From the NCBI RefSeq assembly GCF_000344155.1, contig NZ_BAOQ01000001.1, positions 140,552-204,551 on the forward strand: a stretch of DNA of 64,000 bases. The letters run 5' to 3'. Source of the DNA: Gordonia paraffinivorans NBRC 108238. Lineage in GTDB: Bacteria > Actinomycetota > Actinomycetes > Mycobacteriales > Mycobacteriaceae. The translations under genes and the position numbers were made by a program. Positions 58,523 through 64,000 of this stretch are shown here, piece after piece; within the stretch, counting starts at the first letter, position 1, and each line of letters starts with the position of its first letter. Under the pieces are notes generated by a model. The model saw only the letters and a list, made by a program, of their open reading frames with translations. It was not told the DNA's origin and made no database searches.

Positions 58523-60265
58523 GTGATCACACGCATGTCGACCCTGTTTCTGCGGACCCTGCGCGACGACCCGGCCGATGCCGAGGTGCCGAGCCACAAG
58601 TTGCTGGTGAGGGCGGGTTACGTCCGCCGCGTCGCACCGGGCGTCTACTCCTGGCTGCCGCTGGGCCTGCGTGTGCTCAAGGCCATCGAGGACATCGTCC
58701 GCGAGGAGATGAACGCGATCGGCGCGCAGGAGATCCTCCTGCCGGCGCTGCTGCCGCGTGAGCCCTACGAGGCCACCAACCGCTGGACGGAGTACGGCGA
58801 CGCGCTGTTCCGCCTCAAGGACCGCAAGGGCGCCGACATGCTGCTCGGTCCCACGCACGAGGAGCTCTTCGCGCAGCTGGTCAAGGGCGAGTACTCGTCC
58901 TACAAGGACATGCCCGTCATCCTGTACCAGATCCAGACGAAGTACCGCGACGAGGAGCGTCCGCGCGCCGGCATCCTGCGCGGTCGCGAGTTCGTCATGA
59001 AGGACGCCTACTCCTTCGACCTCGACGAGGCCGGCCTGAAGAAGGCCTACGACCTCCACCGCGAGGCCTACCAGAAGATCTTCGAGCGTCTGCAGGTCAA
59101 ATACGTCATCGTCTCGGCGACCTCCGGCGCGATGGGCGGCAGCGCCTCCGAGGAGTTCCTGGCCGAGGCCGAGGTCGGCGAGGACACCTTCGTGCGGTGC
59201 CTCGAGTCCGGCTACGCCGCCAATGTCGAGGCCGTGGTGACCCGCGCGCCGGAGCCGCGTCCGATCGAGGGGCTGCCCGAGGCGGTCGTGCACGACACCC
59301 CGGGCACGGAGACCATCGACAGTCTGGTCGAGTGGGCCAACGCCAACCTCGACGGCGAGTTCACCGCCGCCGACACCCTCAAGAACGTGATGGTGAAGCT
59401 GCACGCGCCCGGTAAGGATCCCGAGATCATCGGTGTCGGCGTGCCCGGCGACCGCGAGGTCGACATGAAGCGCCTCGAGGCCTCCGTCTCGCCGGCCGAG
59501 GTCGAGTTGCTCACCGACGCGGACTTCGCCGCGAATCCGTTCCTGGTCAAGGGTTACATCGGTCCGAAGGCCCTGCAGGCCAACGGCGTCCGTTACCTCG
59601 TCGACCCGCGCGTGGTCGACGGGACGTCGTGGATCACCGGTGCCGACGAGCCCGGCCGCCACTACTTCGGTCTGGTCGCCGGCCGCGACTTCACCCCGGA
59701 CGGCACCATCGAGGCCGCCGAGGTCCGCGACGGCGACCCGTCGCCGGACGGCGCGGGAGTCCTGGTGAGCGCCAAGGGCATCGAGATCGGCCACATCTTC
59801 CAGCTCGGCCAGAAGTACACCGACGCCTTCGAGGTCGACGTGCTCGGGGAGAACGGCAAGCCCGTCCGCCTCACGCAGGGTTCCTACGGCATCGGCGTGT
59901 CGCGCCTGGTCGCCGTCATCGCCGAACAGTCCCACGACGACAAGGGCCTGCGCTGGCCGAGGTCGGTGGCGCCGTTCGACGTCCACCTGGTCATCGCGAA
60001 CAAGGACGAGGCCGCGATCGCTGGCGCCGAGACGCTCGCCGCCGATCTCGACGCGGCCGGCATCGAGGTCCTGCTCGACGACCGCAAGGCGTCGCCGGGC
60101 GTGAAGTTCAAGGACGCCGAGCTGCTCGGCATGCCGACCGTGGTCGTCGTCGGACGCGGTTACGCCAACGGCACCATCGAGATCCGCGATCGCTTCACCG
60201 GCGAGGCCACCGAGGTCGCGGTCGACGGCGCGGTGGACGCGATCGTCGGGGCCGTGCGGGCCTGA
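58523..60265 (+). CDS. proS: Prolyl-tRNA synthetase
   Basis: Class II synthetase that charges tRNA-Pro, 580 residues, the bacterial type with the inserted editing (INS/YbaK-like) domain. Class II motifs appear at [22 protein letters not shown] (cited by [13 protein letters not shown]), [22 protein letters not shown] (cited by [12 protein letters not shown]) and [13 protein letters not shown] 58523 gives [14 protein letters not shown], the N-terminus expected for mycobacterial ProS; ATG 58535 is possible. Its leaderless-type promoter is shared with yaaA. Confidence 0.96.
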   Translation: MITRMSTLFLRTLRDDPADAEVPSHKLLVRAGYVRRVAPGVYSWLPLGLRVLKAIEDIVREEMNAIGAQEILLPALLPREPYEATNRWTEYGDALFRLKDRKGADMLLGPTHEELFAQLVKGEYSSYKDMPVILYQIQTKYRDEERPRAGILRGREFVMKDAYSFDLDEAGLKKAYDLHREAYQKIFERLQVKYVIVSATSGAMGGSASEEFLAEAEVGEDTFVRCLESGYAANVEAVVTRAPEPRPIEGLPEAVVHDTPGTETIDSLVEWANANLDGEFTAADTLKNVMVKLHAPGKDPEIIGVGVPGDREVDMKRLEASVSPAEVELLTDADFAANPFLVKGYIGPKALQANGVRYLVDPRVVDGTSWITGADEPGRHYFGLVAGRDFTPDGTIEAAEVRDGDPSPDGAGVLVSAKGIEIGHIFQLGQKYTDAFEVDVLGENGKPVRLTQGSYGIGVSRLVAVIAEQSHDDKGLRWPRSVAPFDVHLVIANKDEAAIAGAETLAADLDAAGIEVLLDDRKASPGVKFKDAELLGMPTVVVVGRGYANGTIEIRDRFTGEATEVAVDGAVDAIVGAVRA

Positions 60266-60283
60266 CCCGCGAGCGGGCGGCGA

Positions 60284-60757
60284 TCAGCCCGCGACGGGGG
60301 ACCCCGGGAACGCGACGGTGACCGGGGACTCCTGCAGCACGACGCGCCACCGGGCGGCGCGGAGCGCGGACTCCGAGAGGCCGTCGACGCCGATCCGGCG
60401 TCCGGTCTCGTCGTCGGCCTGCTCCAGCAGCGCCCGGTAGGCGGTGGCGCAATCCTCCTCTGCGACGAGAGCCGCCCGCGCGGCCGACTCCGGTCCCGTC
60501 ACGTCGATCGGCAGCGTGTAACCGGCCGCCGCGACGGGCGGGGTGCCGCCGGCCGCGGTGATGGCGCGGTCGATCTCGTCACGGCGGGCCCGGTGCTCGG
60601 CCTCGAAGTCGGCGACCAGGCGGCGGCGCGCGGCGGCGACGAACGCCGTGATGACGCCGTAGGTGAAGACCGCGGCGTTCTCGGCCTCGGCGGCGGCGAC
60701 GAGCGGGTCGGCGTCGGGCGCGCCGGCGCCGCCCGGGGTGGGGACCGGTGTGGTCAT
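60284..60757 (-). CDS. DUF4439 ferritin-like protein
   Basis: A 157-residue helical protein of the ferritin-like DUF4439 type. Four helices run over PLVAAAEAENAAVFTYGVITA, ADFEAEHRARRDEI, ARAALVAEEDCATAYRAL and SALRAARWRVVL, with acidic/His residues that could bind metal. No signal peptide. Its ATG overlaps the stop of the upstream lipoprotein gene (ATGA), so the two are coupled. Function unknown. Confidence 0.8.
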   Translation of the reverse strand: MTTPVPTPGGAGAPDADPLVAAAEAENAAVFTYGVITAFVAAARRRLVADFEAEHRARRDEIDRAITAAGGTPPVAAAGYTLPIDVTGPESAARAALVAEEDCATAYRALLEQADDETGRRIGVDGLSESALRAARWRVVLQESPVTVAFPGSPVAG

Positions 60758-61266
60758 GCCAGTTGCACCTCTCGCATCGAGCGGACCGAGGCCGCGACCG
60801 AACCGACCAGGCCGGCCGGGTAACCGGTCAGCGAGATCGCGACGTCGCGGGCCTCGCCGGCCGACTGTTCCAGGGACGAGCGCAGCGCCACCAGGCTCGG
60901 TGGCGCCGGGGGCGCCGGGCTTCCCGACGTCCCGGCCTCGCCCGTGTCGTCGATGGTCGACGCGACGTCCCGGTCCAGGCGCGTGATCTCCTCGCGCAGG
61001 GCCCGGGCGTGGTCGGCGCGCTGATCGGCCACGATGGCGAGCGCGCCGGCGTAGGCGGGCTCGGTGGCGGCGAGGGCCCGCGCGTTCCTCTCGTCGGCGA
61101 GCGCCGCCCGGGCGAGGGGGACGAGGCGTTCGGCGGTGAGTTGTTCCTCGGTGGGGCCGGTGCTGCAGCCCGACACGCCGAGGGCGCCCATCCCGGCCAA
61201 CGCCGCGCCGGTGAGGAGTCCGCCCCGCAGCACGGTGCGACGATCGAGTCTGATCACGCGACACAT
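60754..61266 (-). CDS. Tat-type lipoprotein, ferritin-like partner
   Basis: A 170-residue exported protein with a twin-arginine signal (LDRRTVLRGG) and lipobox VSGC, so it is probably a Tat lipoprotein. The mature part is helical (EEQLTAERLVPLARAAL, TEPAYAGALAIVADQRADHARAL) like its DUF4439 partner, with which it overlaps by four bases. ATG 61266 is the best start; a GTG nine bases further in is possible. Function unknown; position matches a two-gene pair in mycobacteria upstream of rimP. Confidence 0.8.
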   Translation of the reverse strand: MCRVIRLDRRTVLRGGLLTGAALAGMGALGVSGCSTGPTEEQLTAERLVPLARAALADERNARALAATEPAYAGALAIVADQRADHARALREEITRLDRDVASTIDDTGEAGTSGSPAPPAPPSLVALRSSLEQSAGEARDVAISLTGYPAGLVGSVAASVRSMREVQLA

Positions 61267-61382
61267 GATGCCAGCCGAACGGTGCAGGGTGGTCGGGGCA
61301 TCGGCCGGCATCCACTAGCATGTGTCACGCAACGACGTGCGAATCCGGCACGGCCCGACAACTGAAGACGAGGGGAGATGGC

Positions 61383-61943
61383 ATGCCGATCAGCCCGCCA
61401 CAGGTCAGCGAACTCGTCGAAAAGCTTGTCGAGGACCAGGGTTTCGATCTGGAGGACGTCACCGTCACCCGGCGTGACGGTGCCGACGAGCTCACGATCG
61501 TCGTCGACCGCGACGGCGGCAGCGACCTCGACGTGCTCGCCGACCTGAGCAACCGGATCTCCGCCGTCCTCGACGCCGTCCCCGATCTCTCCGACGACCC
61601 GTACGTCCTCGAGGTCACCTCGCGCGGCGTCGACCGTCCGCTCACCCATCCCCGGCACTGGCGGCGCAACGTCGGCCGCCGCGTCGAGGTCAGGCTGACC
61701 GACGCGGAGGACGGGAGCAGGCGGACGGTCACCGGGCGCATCGGCCGGCTGACCGAGGCCGACGTCGAGATCGTCGCCAACCACAAGGGGCGGATCGCCG
61801 TGGAGGCCGTCGCCCTCGCCGACGTCGTCAAGGCGGTCGTGCAGGTCGACTTCTCCCAGCCGAGCGTGCGTGAACTCGAGCTGTGCGGCCTCGACCCCGA
61901 CGAGATCGCCCGCCGGCGCTCACGGGACGGCAAGCAGGTCTGA
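61383..61943 (+). CDS. rimP: Ribosome maturation factor RimP
   Basis: Needed for 30S maturation, 186 residues. The N-terminal domain has VEKLVEDQGFDLEDVTVTRR and LTIVVDRDGGSDLD; the C-terminal Sm-like domain has YVLEVTSRGVDRPLTHPRHWRRN (cited by EVTSRGVDRPLT) and GRIGRLTEADVEIV. GGGGAG precedes the ATG. A TAGCAT (61316-61321) could be the promoter, giving a leader of about 55 bases. It heads the rimP-nusA-ylxR-infB group. Confidence 0.96.
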   Translation: MPISPPQVSELVEKLVEDQGFDLEDVTVTRRDGADELTIVVDRDGGSDLDVLADLSNRISAVLDAVPDLSDDPYVLEVTSRGVDRPLTHPRHWRRNVGRRVEVRLTDAEDGSRRTVTGRIGRLTEADVEIVANHKGRIAVEAVALADVVKAVVQVDFSQPSVRELELCGLDPDEIARRRSRDGKQV

Positions 61944-62000
61944 ACGCAATGAAGAACACGACAAATGAACAGCAGGACAAGTGAATAGGAGTACGTCCGC

Positions 62001-63011
62001 ATGAACATCGACATCGGCGCGCTGCGCATGATCGAGGCCGACAAGGGCATCCCGATCGAGACTGTCATCACCGCGATCGAGACCGCCCTGCTGACGGCCT
62101 ACCGCCACACCGAGGGGTTCGCGCCGCATGCGCGCGTCGACGTCAACCGGAGGACCGGTCTCGTGCGCGTCATGGCCCAGGAGCTCGACGCCAACGGCGA
62201 GGTCGTCCACGAGTGGGACGACACCCCCGAGGGCTTCGGCCGGATCGCCGCCACCACCGCCCGGCAGGTCATCCTGCAGCGGCTGCGCGATGCGGAGAAC
62301 GAGAAGAACTTCGGCGACCTCGTCACGCACGAGGGGGAGATCGTCGGCGGCGTCGTGCAGCAGGACGCCCGCGCCAACGCCCGCGGCATGGTCGTGGTGC
62401 AGATCGGCAGCGACGCCAACGCCACCGAGGGCATCATCCCGCCCGCCGAGCAGGTTCCCGGCGAGGTCTACAAGCACGGCGACCGCATCAAGTGCTACGT
62501 CGTCGGCGTGAGCCGCGGAGCCCGCGGGCCGCAGATCACCCTCTCGCGCACCCACCCGAACCTCGTGCGCAAGCTGTTCTCGCTCGAGGTCCCCGAGATC
62601 GAAGACGGATCGGTCGAGATCGTCGCGGTCGCCCGCGAGGCGGGTCACCGCTCCAAGATCGCGGTGCACACCGGTGTCGCCGGGCTCAACGCCAAGGGCG
62701 CCTGCATCGGCCCGATGGGACAGCGCGTGCGCAACGTGATGAGCGAGTTGTCCGGCGAGAAGATCGACATCATCGACTACGACACCGACCCGGCCGTCTT
62801 CGTGGGGAATGCTTTGTCGCCCGCGAAGGTTGTATCGGTCACCGTGGTCGACGCGGCGGCCAAGGCCGCCCGGGTCGTCGTCCCCGACTACCAGCTGTCG
62901 CTGGCGATCGGGAAGGAGGGGCAGAACGCCCGTCTGGCGGCCCGCCTCACCGGCTGGCGGATCGACATCCGATCCGACGCCGACCCCGACCCGGAGGGCA
63001 CCGGCGCGTGA
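62001..63011 (+). CDS. nusA: Transcription elongation/termination factor NusA
   Basis: RNA polymerase-associated factor for pausing, termination and rRNA antitermination, 336 residues. The N-terminal domain begins [18 protein letters not shown]; the S1 domain has [19 protein letters not shown]; two KH domains follow with [22 protein letters not shown] (cited by [12 protein letters not shown]) and [16 protein letters not shown]. An AGGAG lies upstream of the ATG. The length is that of actinobacterial NusA without the C-terminal acidic repeats of Escherichia. Confidence 0.96.
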   Translation: MNIDIGALRMIEADKGIPIETVITAIETALLTAYRHTEGFAPHARVDVNRRTGLVRVMAQELDANGEVVHEWDDTPEGFGRIAATTARQVILQRLRDAENEKNFGDLVTHEGEIVGGVVQQDARANARGMVVVQIGSDANATEGIIPPAEQVPGEVYKHGDRIKCYVVGVSRGARGPQITLSRTHPNLVRKLFSLEVPEIEDGSVEIVAVAREAGHRSKIAVHTGVAGLNAKGACIGPMGQRVRNVMSELSGEKIDIIDYDTDPAVFVGNALSPAKVVSVTVVDAAAKAARVVVPDYQLSLAIGKEGQNARLAARLTGWRIDIRSDADPDPEGTGA

Positions 63012-63063
63012 CGCGTGTGACAGCCGGTTGTCGGCCGACCGCCGACGCGCGCTAGACTGATCG

Positions 63064-63399
63064 ATGGTTCAGCGATCCGCCCCGACTGCAGGAACCGACC
63101 ACAGGCCAGTGCGCATGTGCGTCGGTTGCCGCCGACGGGCAGAGACCAGCGAGTTGGTTCGCGTCGTCGCGCAGCAGCGCGGAGACGTCCCCAGGGTGGT
63201 GGTCGATTCCGCGAAGACCATGCCGGGACGTGGCGCTTGGTTGCATGCGGACGCGGAGTGCATCTCCGCAGCGACGCGACGCAGGGCCTTCGCCGCGGCA
63301 CTCCGGACCCCCGGTCTGACCGCGGACCCGGACGATCTCGCCGAGCAACTCGGCGTGGTCACCCACCACGGAATGGCTCCTCGGAGCCGGAACAGGTAG
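63064..63399 (+). CDS. ylxR: YlxR-family (DUF448) RNA-binding protein
   Basis: A 111-residue YlxR family protein, conserved between nusA and infB. The signature PVRMCVGCRRRAETSELVR sits near the start; GRGAWLHADAECI follows. The Bacillus homologue is a nucleoid-associated RNA-binding regulator. TAGACT (63053-63058) stands five bases before the ATG, suggesting a leaderless mRNA independent of nusA. Confidence 0.93.
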   Translation: MVQRSAPTAGTDHRPVRMCVGCRRRAETSELVRVVAQQRGDVPRVVVDSAKTMPGRGAWLHADAECISAATRRRAFAAALRTPGLTADPDDLAEQLGVVTHHGMAPRSRNR

Positions 63400-63456
63400 C
63401 AGAAGACATGAGCACACCGTGAAGTCCCCACGATGAGCATGTACCGGACATAGATC

Positions 63457-63488
63457 GAGGCCGTAGCGGGTTGAAGCCGCTTGGCCTC
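63457..63488 (+). promoter_or_regulatory. Hairpin just upstream of the infB ribosome-binding site
   Basis: GAGGCC (63457-63462) pairs with GGCCTC (63483-63488), and AGCGG (63465-63469) with CCGCT (63477-63481), around loop GTTGAAG. Five bases later comes AAAGGAGAG, then GTG of infB. Such a structure could limit or time infB translation. Confidence 0.55.
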
Positions 63489-63503
63489 CAGCAAAGGAGA
63501 GCA

Positions 63504-64000
63504 GTGGCAGGCAAAGCCCGCGTGCACGAACTGGCCAAAGAGCTCGGCGTGACCAGCAAGCAGGTGCTGGAGCGTCTGAAGGAGCAGGGCGAGTTCGTCA
63601 AATCGGCGTCGTCGACGGTAGAGGCCCCCGTGGCCCGTCGACTGCGTGAATCGTTCGCCCCGAAGGACGGGGGAGCCAAGGACGGCGGATCGTCGCCGGC
63701 ACCCGGCCCTCGTTCGTCGGCAAAGCCCGGACCCAAGCCGTCCGGTGCACCCAAGCCCGGCGCCGCGCCGGCTGCCCCGGCGGCCGGTCGACCCACCCCC
63801 GGCCCCTCGGCCACCCCGTCGACCGCACCCAAGCCGGGTGCACCCAAGCCCGGACCCGCACCGGCCCAGCCGGCTGCCCCGGCCGCCGAGCGTCCGGCAC
63901 CCACCCCCGGACCCAAGCCGGCCCCGGCAGCACCGACCCCGCAGGCCCCGGCCGCATCGGCCGGCAGCCCGGCCCCGTCGAAGGCTCCCGGACCCCGCCC
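63504..64000 (+). CDS. infB: Translation initiation factor IF-2 (3' end beyond window)
   Basis: Initiation GTPase that brings fMet-tRNA to the 30S subunit. Only the first 165 codons are in the window: the conserved IF2 N-terminal helix ([19 protein letters not shown]) and then a long low-complexity Pro/Ala/Lys linker (repeats of [13 protein letters not shown]) typical of actinobacterial IF2. AAAGGAGAG precedes GTG 63504. The GTPase domain is outside the window. Confidence 0.95.
   Translation, partial: MAGKARVHELAKELGVTSKQVLERLKEQGEFVKSASSTVEAPVARRLRESFAPKDGGAKDGGSSPAPGPRSSAKPGPKPSGAPKPGAAPAAPAAGRPTPGPSATPSTAPKPGAPKPGPAPAQPAAPAAERPAPTPGPKPAPAAPTPQAPAASAGSPAPSKAPGPR

Overview
The window is high-GC actinobacterial chromosome with almost no accessory DNA. 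Mycothione reductase, malate:quinone oxidoreductase, a DosS/DosR-like pair, an IdeR-type operator and EfpA place it in the Mycobacteriales. From memory, the gene order follows the Mycobacterium tuberculosis segment that runs from amt-glnB-glnD to nusA-infB, and the protein style suggests Gordonia or a close relative (inference; no 16S rRNA is present to confirm it). I see no insertion sequence, prophage, CRISPR array, tRNA or rRNA.

Layout. 1-4378: ammonium transport and nitrogen sensing (amt, cut by the window edge; glnK; glnD). 4417-7074: ffh and an amidohydrolase. 7075-7534: a gene-free stretch with a series of hairpins ending in a strong intrinsic terminator, a candidate small RNA. 7535-13718: the rpsP-khpA-rimM-trmD / rplS-lepB-rnhB ribosome and secretion cluster, interrupted after trmD by three translationally coupled genes that look type VII secretion-associated. 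13741-21853: yraN, comM, dprA, a siderophore-interacting protein and xerC, with a secreted DUF4185 protein, bluB and an M23 peptidase on the minus strand. 22117-27853: rpsB, tsf, pyrH, frr, cdsA, rlmN. 28316-35878: an allantoinase-like deacetylase, dxr, site-2 protease, ispG, an acetyltransferase and a penicillin-binding lipoprotein. 35897-38843: an iron-regulated haem ABC transporter. 38957-51013: map, cobQ, hydrolases, mtr, mqo, and a chelatase-cobO-cobB group. 51024-54865: DosS-like kinase, convergent DosR-like regulator, acyl-ACP desaturase. 54913-60265: cobA/cysG fusion, efpA, yaaA, proS. 60284-61266: two ferritin-like genes. 61383-64000: rimP, nusA, ylxR and the start of infB.

How the genes work together. 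Most of the window supports translation (S2, S16, L19, EF-Ts, RRF, IF2, NusA, RimM, RimP, TrmD, RlmN, ProS, Map), envelope biogenesis (CdsA, Dxr, IspG, PBP, signal peptidase, Rip1-type protease) and protein targeting (Ffh, LepB). Cobalamin genes are scattered over four places (bluB, cobQ, chelatase-cobO-cobB, cobA). Iron control is suggested by operator-like palindromes before the siderophore-interacting protein and the haem transporter.

A recurring regulatory feature is a TANNNT-like -10 box 5-8 bases before the start codon of about fifteen genes, the signature of leaderless mRNAs; in two places two such promoters face away from each other within about 30 bp. Starts were chosen from these boxes, Shine-Dalgarno sequences and 4-base stop/start overlaps. 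No computation or database search was run; family names rest on recognised motifs.
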